Source: Darwinibacter acetoxidans_A
Lineage (GTDB): Bacteria > Bacillota > Limnochordia > Darwinibacteriales > Darwinibacteriaceae
Direction: 5' to 3'
NCBI GenBank assembly: GCA_041936745.1
Contig: JBHGWS010000113.1
Location: 1-24,742 of the forward strand
Length of the DNA: 24,742 bases
In this document: in pieces, positions 1 through 8,198 of the stretch
Numbering within the stretch: position 1 is the stretch's first letter
Layout: each line of letters begins with the position of its first letter
Made by a program: the position numbers and the translations under genes
Notes under the pieces: generated by a model
The model's input: the letters and a program-made list of their open reading frames with translations, nothing else
Databases searched by the model: none
Told to the model about the DNA's origin: nothing

Positions 1-1238
1 TTTATTACGAATTTTACTAGGTTGGCCCCGATATAATAGGGGATTTTCCTATAATGGCTCACATCAAAAACAACCAAATCCGCTTGTTTACCCACTTCCA
101 GACTGCCTAAACGGCCTGCCCTGCCCAAAGAATGGGCTGCGTTTAAAGTCACTGCGTTAAACGCCTCTTCCGGGCTCAAGCCCATGTATAAGCAGGCGAT
201 GGACATGGTCAAAGTCAAGTTTGCCGTTGGGCAGCTGCCCGGGTTGAAATCCGTTGCCAGAGCAATCGGCAGGCCTGCCGCCAACATTTTTCTCGCCGGC
301 GCATATTCTTTGCGCAGGGTAAAAGCGGTTGCCGGCAGTAGGATAGGCATTACATCGCTGTTTTTTAAAGCCTCGATACCCCGCTTGGAAATCATTAAGA
401 GATGATCGGCGCTGGCCGTTTGCAATTCGGCCGCCAGTTCGGCGCCGCCCAAAGTACTCATTTCTTCCGCGTGGATCCTGGTTTTAAAACCCATTTCCTG
501 TGCCGCTGTTAAAATCCGCCTGCTCTGCTTCAGGGAAAAGACACCGGTTTCGCAGAAGACATCGACGTATTCCGCCAGATTTCTTTTCTTCACTTCCGGC
601 ATAACAGTATCAATTAAAAAATCGAGATAACCATCGTGATCATCTTCATACTCCTGCGGCCAGGCATGGGCTCCCATGAAAGTGGAAACGAGCTCGATGG
701 GCTGTTCTTTTTGCAAAATCCGTACCGCTTCTAGCTGTTTGAGCTCAGTCTCAAGATCCAAGCCGTAACCGCTTTTGCATTCCACCGTGGTTACACCCAT
801 TTCCAGCATCCAGCGCAGCCGTTTTTTTCCGGTAGAAACCAGCTCTTCCAAAGGCGCCCGGCGCGTGGCGGCGACCGAACTTGCGATACCGCCTCCCGCC
901 GCCATAATCTCCATGTAGTCGGCGCCTTGGGCGCGCAGGTAAAATTCATCTTCCCGGCTGCCGCCGAAAATCAAGTGGGTATGGGAATCGATCAGGCCGG
1001 GGGTAACTACCATGCCCGCCGCCTCAATTACCGTTGTTTCAGCGGTTATTTCCACCTTCTCTTTTACTTCTTCTTCCCTGCCCAATGCACTTATTTTCCC
1101 TGCGGAGCAGGCAAGCCAACCTTCCTCAAGTACATCTAAATTCTGCATGGCCCGACCGCGGACGGGATAACCCTGCCCGCCCGCAGTGACAATCTGGCCG
1201 CCTTTAACGATTAAATCCGCTTTGCTTCTTCCACTCAT
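1..1238 (-). CDS. hutI: Imidazolonepropionase (3' end beyond window)
   Basis: Hydrolyses 4-imidazolone-5-propionate to N-formimino-L-glutamate, the third step of histidine degradation, in the cytoplasm. The frame is open from an ATG at 1238 to the window edge, giving 412 codons, so only a few C-terminal residues of a roughly 400-420 residue enzyme are missing. Metal-dependent amidohydrolase motifs are visible on the minus strand. There is a DSHTHLIFGG segment near residue 75-85 (the metal-binding HxH), RIHAEE in the middle, and ATDFNPGSCPT in the last third (the metal-binding Asp and substrate loop). The start lies 4 bp after the ftcD stop, so translation is probably coupled, and this is the fourth gene of the hut operon. 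The identification is firm; the true stop is not visible. Confidence 0.95.
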   Translation of the reverse strand, partial: MSGRSKADLIVKGGQIVTAGGQGYPVRGRAMQNLDVLEEGWLACSAGKISALGREEEVKEKVEITAETTVIEAAGMVVTPGLIDSHTHLIFGGSREDEFYLRAQGADYMEIMAAGGGIASSVAATRRAPLEELVSTGKKRLRWMLEMGVTTVECKSGYGLDLETELKQLEAVRILQKEQPIELVSTFMGAHAWPQEYEDDHDGYLDFLIDTVMPEVKKRNLAEYVDVFCETGVFSLKQSRRILTAAQEMGFKTRIHAEEMSTLGGAELAAELQTASADHLLMISKRGIEALKNSDVMPILLPATAFTLRKEYAPARKMLAAGLPIALATDFNPGSCPTANLTLTMSIACLYMGLSPEEAFNAVTLNAAHSLGRAGRLGSLEVGKQADLVVFDVSHYRKIPYYIGANLVKFVI

Positions 1239-1242
1239 TTTC

Positions 1243-2145
1243 TCACTCTCCGGCCCGCAGCCTGTTTTCTAAGACCTGTTCATCTGCAAAATCTTCTAAT
1301 TGGAGGTACCAAGCGGCAGCGGCCAAAAGAGCTTTCTGCGGCACTAAGCCGATCAGTTCACTGCCTACGACCGCAACGCCGTAACGCGCCGCTTCCCGGC
1401 GGATTGTTTCCAGCACGCGGTGAATGGGGGTGCGGGCATAGTTTTCTAAATTCATCGAGACCTGGACTTGGCCCCGCTCTTCTAAAACCACGCCCATGCC
1501 TTTCACGTGCTTAAAACCGCCGCTGCTTTCTCTGACGGCCCTGGCGATGGCATCAGCTATCTTTTTGTCCGCGGTATCTAAATTAACGTTAAAAGCAATC
1601 AATGGCATGCGGGCGCCGACGACGACTGCCCCCGCACTCTTGTGCATTTTAGGTTCGCCGAAATCCGGCCAGCGATCTTTTTCTTTGATTGCCTCTTTCA
1701 AGCCCTCATACTGGCCCCGGCGAATGTTGCTTAAATTTCGCCTGGCCGGCAGCCTGGCTGCCTCGCCGTAAAGATAGACCGGCACGTTCAGCTCCTTATT
1801 AATCCGCTCGCCCAGTGCTTCCGCAGCTCGGACGCATTCCTGCATGGTAACCCCTTCGATGGGGATAAAGGGTATGACATCTACCGCCCCCAAGCGGGGA
1901 TGGGCCCCCGCGTGTTTTTCCATATCGATTAAGTTGACCGCCTCTTTGGTTAACTTAAAGCTTGCCTCCTGTACAGCCCCTAAGGTCCCCACATAGGTAA
2001 TGACACTGCGGTTGTGATCATAATCGGAAGAATAGTCCAAGAGGTGCACGCCTGCAGTTTGGCGTACCTGATCAACAATTTTTTCAACCGTATCCAAATT
2101 ACGCCCTTCGCTGATGTTGGGCACACATTGAACAATTTGGCTCAT
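1243..2145 (-). CDS. ftcD: Glutamate formimidoyltransferase (FtcD, single-domain)
   Basis: Transfers the formimino group of formiminoglutamate to tetrahydrofolate, releasing glutamate. This connects histidine breakdown to one-carbon folate metabolism. The 300-residue protein begins MSQIVQCVPNISEGR, the hallmark start of the formiminotransferase N-subdomain, and carries the conserved KHAGAHPRLGAVDVIPF segment near residue 80 with the catalytic His. Its length equals the transferase part only. The cyclodeaminase domain of the bifunctional animal enzyme is absent, so a separate cyclodeaminase (FchA) would be needed and could lie beyond the left edge. A GGGAG-type binding site precedes the ATG, 13 bp after hutU. 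It is third in the operon hutH-hutU-ftcD-hutI. Confidence 0.95.
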   Translation of the reverse strand: MSQIVQCVPNISEGRNLDTVEKIVDQVRQTAGVHLLDYSSDYDHNRSVITYVGTLGAVQEASFKLTKEAVNLIDMEKHAGAHPRLGAVDVIPFIPIEGVTMQECVRAAEALGERINKELNVPVYLYGEAARLPARRNLSNIRRGQYEGLKEAIKEKDRWPDFGEPKMHKSAGAVVVGARMPLIAFNVNLDTADKKIADAIARAVRESSGGFKHVKGMGVVLEERGQVQVSMNLENYARTPIHRVLETIRREAARYGVAVVGSELIGLVPQKALLAAAAWYLQLEDFADEQVLENRLRAGE

Positions 2146-2158
2146 GAAAGTCTCCCTT

Positions 2159-3805
2159 CTATTCCTTTGGCAGCATCGGTATTTTTACACCTTTTTCCCG
2201 GGCGGCTTTAACCGCCAAATCATAACCGGCATCCACGTGCCGCATAATCCCTGTGCCCGGATCGGAAGTCAGCACACGCCTTAACCTTTCTGCCCCCTCA
2301 TCGGTACCATCGGCAACAACGACCATGCCTGCGTGGATGGAATAGCCAATACCTACACCACCGCCGTGGTGGAGAGATACCCAGCTGGCTCCCGCGCAAG
2401 CGTTAACCAAAGCATTAAGCAGAGGCCAGTCCGCAACCGCGTCGCTGCCGTCTTTCATACCTTCTGTCTCGCGGTGCGGTGAAGCTACTGAACCGGCATC
2501 CAAATGATCCCTGCCGATCACAATAGGTGCTTTAAGTTCACCGCTTTTGACCATTTCGTTGATTAAAAGTCCGAATTTAGCCCGATCGCCGTAGCCGAGC
2601 CAGCAGATGCGGGAAGGCAGGCCTTGGAACTCCACTTGATCGCCGGCCATCTTTATCCAGCGTACCAACCTTTCGTCATCGGAAAATTCCTCGATCAGCT
2701 TGGCATCGATTTTATAAATATCTGCCGGATCCCCCGAAAGAGCTGCCCAGCGAAAAGGCCCTTTGCCTTCGCAAAACAGCGGCCTGATATAAGCGGGGAC
2801 GAAACCGGGAAAATCAAAAGCATTGGCAACGCCTACATCCTGCGCCTGCTGGCGGATGTTGTTGCCGTAGTCAAAGACTACCGCACCCTGCTTTTGCAGA
2901 TCCAGCATTGCCTGGACATGCACACCCATGGATTCTTTGGCTGAGCGGATATATTTATCCGGATCCTCTTGCCTTAATTCCTCTGCTTCCTCTAGGCTGT
3001 AGCCGCGGGGGATATAACCATTCAAGGGATCATGCGCCGAAGTTTGGTCCGTGACCACGTCAGGAATTACACCCCTTGCCACAAACTCAGGTACAAGATC
3101 CGCCGCGTTGCCGAGCAGGGCAATCGATCGCGCTTCGCCTTTTTTCTGCGCTTCTTTGGCCAGCCGCAGGGCATCGTCAAGGTCTTCAGCCAACACTTGG
3201 CAGTACTTGGTAGCCAAGCGCTTTTGGATCCTTGCCGGATCGACTTCAATCACTATGGCCACACCTTCGTTCATGGTCACGGCCAAAGGTTGGGCACCGC
3301 CCATACCCCCCAAACCTGCCGTTAAGACCAGGCGCCCTTTTAATGTACCGCCAAAATGCTGCTCAGCCAGTTCCGCCAAAGTCTCGTAGGTACCTTGGAG
3401 GATGCCCTGCGTGCCGATATAAATCCAGCTGCCTGCGGTCATTTGGCCGAACATCATTAAACCTTTTTTCTCTAATTCCCTGAAATGTTCCCAATTTCCC
3501 CAAGCGGGCACCAAGTTGGAATTAGCAATAAGTACCCGGGGAGATTGCGGTGTAGTTTGAAAAACACCCACCGGTTTACCCGATTGGACTAGAAGGGTTT
3601 CATCATTTTCCAGCTCTTTTAAGGTGCGCACAATCGCCTCGTAACTTTCCCAGTTACGGGCGGCCTTACCGCTGCCGCCATAGACTACTAATTCTGCGGG
3701 TTTTTCGGCAACTTCCGGGTCAAGGTTATTCATTAACATCCGCAAAGCTGCCTCTTGATGCCAACCTTTACAACTTAATTGTGAGCCCCGTGGAGCTTTA
3801 ATCAT
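2159..3805 (-). CDS. hutU: Urocanate hydratase
   Basis: Adds water to urocanate to give 4-imidazolone-5-propionate using tightly bound NAD+ as an electrophile; this is the second step of histidine degradation. The 548 residues match the usual length of about 555. The glycine-rich NAD-binding motif GLGGMGGAQ is at residues 164-172. The YGGSGKAARNWES start region, FGQMTAGSWIYIGTQGI at about 119-135, and RICWLGYGDRAKFG around C401 are all present; this Cys corresponds to the conserved active-site-region cysteine of bacterial urocanases. A GGAGG site precedes the ATG, 11 bp after hutH. No key residue appears to be missing. Confidence 0.97.
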   Translation of the reverse strand: MIKAPRGSQLSCKGWHQEAALRMLMNNLDPEVAEKPAELVVYGGSGKAARNWESYEAIVRTLKELENDETLLVQSGKPVGVFQTTPQSPRVLIANSNLVPAWGNWEHFRELEKKGLMMFGQMTAGSWIYIGTQGILQGTYETLAELAEQHFGGTLKGRLVLTAGLGGMGGAQPLAVTMNEGVAIVIEVDPARIQKRLATKYCQVLAEDLDDALRLAKEAQKKGEARSIALLGNAADLVPEFVARGVIPDVVTDQTSAHDPLNGYIPRGYSLEEAEELRQEDPDKYIRSAKESMGVHVQAMLDLQKQGAVVFDYGNNIRQQAQDVGVANAFDFPGFVPAYIRPLFCEGKGPFRWAALSGDPADIYKIDAKLIEEFSDDERLVRWIKMAGDQVEFQGLPSRICWLGYGDRAKFGLLINEMVKSGELKAPIVIGRDHLDAGSVASPHRETEGMKDGSDAVADWPLLNALVNACAGASWVSLHHGGGVGIGYSIHAGMVVVADGTDEGAERLRRVLTSDPGTGIMRHVDAGYDLAVKAAREKGVKIPMLPKE

Positions 3806-3816
3806 TGTTAAGCCTC

Positions 3817-5337
3817 CTATTCTAATTTTCCTGTTATATTTTCCACTGCAGCCAAAACTGCACCGGAACTGACCAGTTCCTTGGCTTTTTTTATCTCCGG
3901 TTCCAAAAATCGATCCGCGGCAAGCGGCGCAACATGGCCTCTTACCAACTCATAAAGTGCCCGGGTGGCGGGGGCCAATTTGCTTTTATCCCTAAACTCC
4001 AAAGCTTGGCAGGCGCAGAGCAGTTCGATCGCCGCCACATTCACAGCGTTGGTCAAAATTGCCCCCAGTTTACGGGCGGCAATGCTGCCCATGCTGACAT
4101 GATCTTCTTGATTTGCCGAAGTCGGGATGGAATCTACTGAAGCAGGGTGGGCCAAGACCTTGTTCTCAGACACCAAAGACGCTGCAGTATACTGAATGAT
4201 CATGTAGCCGGAATTAAGCCCCGATTCTGATGTTAAAAACGGGGGCAGGCCGCTCAACTGCGGATTCACCAGCCTTTCAATCCGCCTTTCGGCAATATTG
4301 GCTATTTCCGCATAAGCCATGGCCAGAAAATCCAACGCTAAAGCAACTGGCTGCCCGTGGAAATTGCCCGCGGAAATTACATCGCCGGCGGCGGGAAAAA
4401 GGATGGGGTTATCCGTAACGGAGTTAATCTCTCTGTCCAAAACCTGCGCCACGTAATGCCAGGCATCTTTGGAGGCACCGTGGACCTGCGGGATGCAGCG
4501 GATGGAATAGGCATCTTGAATCCGCTTATTTTCTTTTTGATAAACCAATTCGCTGCCCGCCAGGATTTTCCGCAAATTAGCCGCACAGGCAATTTGCCCC
4601 GGGTGGGCCCTTAAAGCATGCACCCGTTCATCTAAGCTGTCCGGAATCCCTAAAAGTGCTTCCATTGTCAGGGCGCTGATCGCATCAGCCGATTTCAAAA
4701 GGGTTTCGCCATCCAGAAGAGAAAGGATGCCGTGAGCTGTCATATACTGAGTGCCGTTGATTAAGGCCAGGCCTTCTTTGGCCTCCAGCACAACAGGCTT
4801 AAGGCCCGCTTTTTGCAGTGCTTCGGCACTTGAACAAAGCTGATCGTTGAAATAGGCTCTGCCCTCGCCGATCAAAGTCGCCGACATGTGGGCGAGGGGC
4901 ACCAAATCCCCGCTGGCACCCACAGAGCCCTGCGATGGAATAAAGGGCGTAACATTTTTATTAACTAAATCAATTAAAAGTTCAATAACCTGCGGCCTGA
5001 TGCCGGAGTGGCCCTTCATTAGAGCATTGGCGCGCAGAATCATCATGGCTTTTACCGTTTCCAAAGCCAAAGGGGGCCCTACTCCGCAGCTGTGGCTGAG
5101 AATCAGGTTTCGCTGCAGCGCGGCCACATCTTTTTTTGAGATTGAGCTTTCCGCCAATTTCCCGAAGCCCGTGTTAATCCCGTAAATTGGCCTGCCTTCT
5201 GCCAACAATTCTTCCACGGCTCTGCGGGCTTGGCCAACTTTTTTTAGCTGCTCTTTGTCTAAAAGAACAGGCAATTTTTTTCGAATAGCTGTCCCGATTT
5301 CGCGGCCGGCTAAATCGGCACCACTCAATATTAACAT
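3817..5337 (-). CDS. hutH: Histidine ammonia-lyase
   Basis: Removes ammonia from L-histidine to give trans-urocanate, the committed step of the pathway. The 506-residue protein contains the Ala141-Ser142-Gly143 triplet inside GSVGASGDLVPLAHM, which cyclises into the MIO electrophile. The family segments YGINTGFGKL (about 52-61), NGTQYMTAHG and the NFHGQP substrate loop are also present. AAAGGAG lies 7 nt upstream of the ATG. It is the first gene of the hut operon and is transcribed away from the ROK regulator across a 198-bp gap. No HutP-type antiterminator gene, HutC-type repressor or histidine permease is present nearby, so control may be by the adjacent ROK protein or by global regulators; that is inference. 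Confidence 0.97.
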   Translation of the reverse strand: MLILSGADLAGREIGTAIRKKLPVLLDKEQLKKVGQARRAVEELLAEGRPIYGINTGFGKLAESSISKKDVAALQRNLILSHSCGVGPPLALETVKAMMILRANALMKGHSGIRPQVIELLIDLVNKNVTPFIPSQGSVGASGDLVPLAHMSATLIGEGRAYFNDQLCSSAEALQKAGLKPVVLEAKEGLALINGTQYMTAHGILSLLDGETLLKSADAISALTMEALLGIPDSLDERVHALRAHPGQIACAANLRKILAGSELVYQKENKRIQDAYSIRCIPQVHGASKDAWHYVAQVLDREINSVTDNPILFPAAGDVISAGNFHGQPVALALDFLAMAYAEIANIAERRIERLVNPQLSGLPPFLTSESGLNSGYMIIQYTAASLVSENKVLAHPASVDSIPTSANQEDHVSMGSIAARKLGAILTNAVNVAAIELLCACQALEFRDKSKLAPATRALYELVRGHVAPLAADRFLEPEIKKAKELVSSGAVLAAVENITGKLE

Positions 5338-5428
5338 AAATCTACTCCTTTGCTGCCTTGATGTCCCACCTCTGTTTATTCCACAAGCTCACTTCATAGT
5401 CCTTGCAATTCAGTTTAATCTTTTCTTT

Positions 5429-5464
5429 GAAAAAAAGTTTGAAAAAAAGTTTGAAAAAAAGTTG
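5429..5464. repeat. Three tandem 12-bp repeats between hutH and the ROK gene
   Basis: The unit GAAAAAAAGTTT occurs three times without gaps (5429-5440, 5441-5452, 5453-5464); the third copy ends in G instead of T. The array sits between the two divergent start codons, just upstream of the likely ROK promoter. A-tracts phased at about 12 bp could bend DNA, or the units could be a multimeric operator. Slippage expansion of a simple A/T sequence is the null explanation. Confidence 0.85.
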
Positions 5465-5493
5465 TTGCATTCTTGTCCCTTTTGCGTTAAGAT
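5465..5493 (+). promoter_or_regulatory. Possible sigma-A promoter of the ROK gene
   Basis: TTGCAT (5465-5470) and TAAGAT (5488-5493) are separated by exactly 17 bp, placing the transcript start near 5500, about 36 nt ahead of the likely ATG. The -10 matches consensus at 4 of 6 positions and the -35 at 3 of 6, so it would be weak. It directly abuts the tandem repeat array, which would suit a regulated promoter. Confidence 0.4.
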
Positions 5494-5535
5494 GAATATA
5501 GATGTTTTCATAGTGGAAAAAAGTTGGTGAGTATT

Positions 5536-6717
5536 ATGACTCGTCATATCAGCAGTACACGTTTAATCCGTACCTATAATGCTGCTACTGTTTTACGCAC
5601 GCTCTACCAATACGGCAGCTGTTCCCGATCTCAGCTCACGAAACTGACGGGAATGAGCCCGGCTACAATAACCAGGATTATTGCGGAACTGATGAGTCAA
5701 GGCATTGTCCTGGAAGGCCGCACAGGAAAATCAACGGGGGGCAGGCGGCCCGTTTACGTGCATATAGATTATACTAAGCTTTATATTATCAGCATTAAGC
5801 TTTTGCGCGACCAAAGGACTGTAGCTGTTTTGGATCTGCGTGGGCAGATTCTTCACAAAAAGGATCTCGACCCCTCCGATCTGGATCCCGAAGTGCTGAT
5901 CGCCAGCAGCATCGCCACAGCTAACGATTTATTAAAGAAATATAAGATCAATCGGGAACATATTCTTGGGGTGGGGGTTGCCATTTCCGGTGTAGTACAC
6001 CACGAAGCCGGTCTTTTGGTGAATTCCGTTAACTTGGGTTGGGAAAATGTTCCCGTTGCCGAATTATTGGACGAGGGTTTGGGCTTACCCATTTATGTGG
6101 AAAACGACGCCAATGCCTCCGCGCTGGCGGAGTTTTGGTTCGGCCATGCCAGGGACAGTACTAATTCAATGTATATTAAAACAGAAACGGGAGCCGGTGT
6201 CGGCCTGATTATCGGTAAAACTTTGATCAGCGGGCCCCAATTTCTCACGGGGGAAATAGGCCACGTCCCCTTGATTCAAAACGGACAACCCTGCCGCTGC
6301 GGCCAAAAAGGCTGCCTGGAAACCTATGTTTATTTAGGCGATGTTTTAAAGCGGTATAAAAAAGCGGCCGGTTCGGCTCAAACACGGGCCAAGTTTTTGA
6401 GTTTAGTGAGCGAAGGGGAGAAAGCGGCCCTGGAAATTGTTGGGGAGACGGCACAAGCTTTGGCGCTGGCCTGCGCCGGCTGGGGCATTCTCCTCGATCT
6501 GGACGTAATTACCATAGGCGGGCTCTGGGGTGAACTTAAGCAGGAAGTTGTGGACTACTGTCAGAATTATTATACTGCGGTTTTAGATAGGACGGGAATA
6601 CCGCGGGAAGTTAAAATTACCGGTGCCAGTTTTGGCCACGATAACGATCTGTTAGGTGCGGCGGGCTTGGTAATCGACCGCTGGTTTGTTCCCTACCCTG
6701 TACCTCTAGATAGGTAG
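5536..6717 (+). CDS. ROK-family (NagC/XylR-like) transcriptional regulator
   Basis: Probable sugar-responsive repressor. Residues about 5-65 form a winged helix-turn-helix (RTYNAATVLRTLYQYGSCSR followed by SPATITRIIAELMSQG). The rest is the ROK sugar-kinase-like fold: GVGVAISGVV, YVENDANASALAEFWFG, GEIGHVPL, and the zinc-binding CRCGQKGCLE that defines ROK proteins. TTG and GTG codons upstream (5524, 5527) are possible starts, but TTGGTGAG lies 5 nt before the ATG at 5536, so I choose that start (393 residues). It sits directly upstream of a CUT1 sugar importer and divergent from hut. The classical arrangement would have it repress the importer until a sugar binds. The cognate sugar cannot be read from the sequence. 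Confidence 0.9.
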   Translation: MTRHISSTRLIRTYNAATVLRTLYQYGSCSRSQLTKLTGMSPATITRIIAELMSQGIVLEGRTGKSTGGRRPVYVHIDYTKLYIISIKLLRDQRTVAVLDLRGQILHKKDLDPSDLDPEVLIASSIATANDLLKKYKINREHILGVGVAISGVVHHEAGLLVNSVNLGWENVPVAELLDEGLGLPIYVENDANASALAEFWFGHARDSTNSMYIKTETGAGVGLIIGKTLISGPQFLTGEIGHVPLIQNGQPCRCGQKGCLETYVYLGDVLKRYKKAAGSAQTRAKFLSLVSEGEKAALEIVGETAQALALACAGWGILLDLDVITIGGLWGELKQEVVDYCQNYYTAVLDRTGIPREVKITGASFGHDNDLLGAAGLVIDRWFVPYPVPLDR

Positions 6718-6736
6718 ATAACGATGGGCGTAACCT

Positions 6737-6750
6737 AAAGGAGGTGGTCC
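6737..6750 (+). promoter_or_regulatory. Orphan extended Shine-Dalgarno-like sequence
   Basis: AAAGGAGGTGGTCC differs at one position from the full complement of the bacterial 16S rRNA 3' end (AAAGGAGGTGATCC). No reasonable start codon follows at 5-10 nt; a TTG at 6761 opens only 14 codons. The next gene (6810) has its own GGGAGGT. It may be a remnant, a leader-peptide initiator, or a ribosome standby site. Confidence 0.5.
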
Positions 6751-6809
6751 CTGGAATAATTTGGCGTGTTGCGTGTTCTCACAAAAACCATTAACTGGGA
6801 GGTAATTTA

Positions 6810-8120
6810 ATGTTTAAAAGATCCATTGTGTTTCTTTTGAGTATCCTTTTAGTAACAAGCGTTTTTGTCCCTCTTACCTTGGCGGAAGAACGGGTAACAC
6901 TTACCGTGCTTAATTATTTCGACCTCACTTCCCCGGGCGCCCAACGCGAAATAGAAGAAGTGTGGAAAGAATTCGAACGCCGCAACCCAAATATCACGGT
7001 GCTCAGAGAAGACCTCTTCCTCGAACCTTTCCATCAAAAGACAGAAGCCTATGCAGCAGCGGGCCAACTGCCTGATGTACTCCTGCTCTATCCCGGCGGG
7101 CGCTCCACTACTTTGCACGTAAACGGGCTGGTTAAAGATCTGCGGCCCCTTTTAGGTGACGATGCCAAGTATTACAGCGAAGCGGTTTTAGAAGATCAGG
7201 CCGGTGGCTATCTAGGCATGCTGCCCAGCACCATGACCTCGAGCCATGCTCTTTATGCAAACGTTGCGCTTTTAGAAGAACTGGGGTTGGAAATTCCCGA
7301 AACTTACGAAGACTTGGTAGACATGGTTCCTGTACTGAAAGATGCCGGCCTTGACGTAATCTTAATGGGTGCCCAAGATGACTGGGTCATTCAATCCTGC
7401 TTATTCTCAACGATTGCCGGCCGCCTCGTTGGCAACGATAAGATGGATGAAATCGTAGCCGGCGAAGCCAAGTTCACCGATCCGGAATTTGTTGGCGCTT
7501 TAGAGTTTTACGCCAGGCTTTACGAAGACGGTGTCCTTCATCGCAAAATTATGAACACAACTTACGAAGAAGTTAACGGGCTCTTTGCCGCAGGCCAAGC
7601 ACCGTTCTTGATTGACGGTGACTGGAAAGTTGGTAACTTCATTACCGACGTCTCCACCGGCGAAGCTTTAATCCCCGTAGAAGAACAAGAAAACTTTAAA
7701 ATGCTTATTTTCCCGGCTATCCCAGGTGAAATTAACAAAAGATCTGCCTCTACCGTTGTCGGCACCGGCTACGGCATGAATGCAGAAATACCCGCAGGCT
7801 CCGCTAAAGAAAAAGCGGCCTGGAAACTGATTCAATGGCTGCAGGGCCCCGAGGTCCAAAAGGTACGCCTGGAAACTGCAGGCACCATCCCAAGCAGAAT
7901 TGACGTTGTCTCTGAAGAGCTGGAGCCTCTTGTCAACGAAAGATTGGGCTATTACAGTCAGATGGACAGCGGCACTTATGTACTGGATGACGTTTTAGCC
8001 GGCGATGTTTACCTGCCCCTGAATATTGGGCTGCAGGAAATCGGCCTGGGCATGGCAACACCCATGGAAGTAGCGGAAGCTGTTCAAGAAGCTTTTGATT
8101 ACTGGTTTGCCGAGCAATAA
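6810..8120 (+). CDS. ABC sugar transporter substrate-binding protein (CUT1 family)
   Basis: Captures a sugar or oligosaccharide outside the membrane and delivers it to the two permeases encoded downstream. The 436-residue protein has a typical signal peptide: basic MFKR, a hydrophobic core to about residue 24, and likely cleavage after LTLA near residue 25. The mature part is a family-1 extracellular solute-binding protein, with the characteristic FAAGQAPFLIDGDWKVGNF segment in the second half and a C-terminal IQWLQGPEVQKV region. There is no lipobox cysteine at the cleavage site, unlike most binding proteins of monoderm Bacillota. GGGAGGT lies 6 nt ahead of the ATG. The substrate is unknown, and no glycosidase or kinase neighbour points to one. 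Confidence 0.93.
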   Translation: MFKRSIVFLLSILLVTSVFVPLTLAEERVTLTVLNYFDLTSPGAQREIEEVWKEFERRNPNITVLREDLFLEPFHQKTEAYAAAGQLPDVLLLYPGGRSTTLHVNGLVKDLRPLLGDDAKYYSEAVLEDQAGGYLGMLPSTMTSSHALYANVALLEELGLEIPETYEDLVDMVPVLKDAGLDVILMGAQDDWVIQSCLFSTIAGRLVGNDKMDEIVAGEAKFTDPEFVGALEFYARLYEDGVLHRKIMNTTYEEVNGLFAAGQAPFLIDGDWKVGNFITDVSTGEALIPVEEQENFKMLIFPAIPGEINKRSASTVVGTGYGMNAEIPAGSAKEKAAWKLIQWLQGPEVQKVRLETAGTIPSRIDVVSEELEPLVNERLGYYSQMDSGTYVLDDVLAGDVYLPLNIGLQEIGLGMATPMEVAEAVQEAFDYWFAEQ

Positions 8121-8143
8121 AAGATGCCGCAGTAATACAGAAT

Positions 8144-8179
8144 AAAAGGGTCGGGCTTCTTTCGAAGCCCACCCTTTTT
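8144..8179 (+). terminator. Intra-operon hairpin with T-run (attenuator/3'-end stabiliser)
   Basis: GGGCTTC (8153-8159) pairs with GAAGCCC (8164-8170) around a TTTC loop. The stem is extended by AAAAGGGT (8144-8151) with ACCCTTTT (8171-8178), with one unpaired C. A T-run follows, then the AGGAGG of the permease gene. Hairpins at this place typically make the binding-protein transcript more abundant than the permease transcript. Confidence 0.85.
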
Positions 8180-8198
8180 CCTAGGAGGGATTGCCCCC

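Noticed and set aside
927..1139. Short plus-strand open frames inside the hut operon
   Set aside because: They lie opposite hutI, ftcD, hutU and hutH, whose minus-strand frames show conserved motifs. GC-rich antisense frames are expected.
5255..5530. Plus-strand open frame with FEKK repeats opposite the hutH start
   Set aside because: It overlaps the hutH 5' end on the other strand; the FEKK repeats are just the tandem A-tract array, and no binding site or family similarity is seen.
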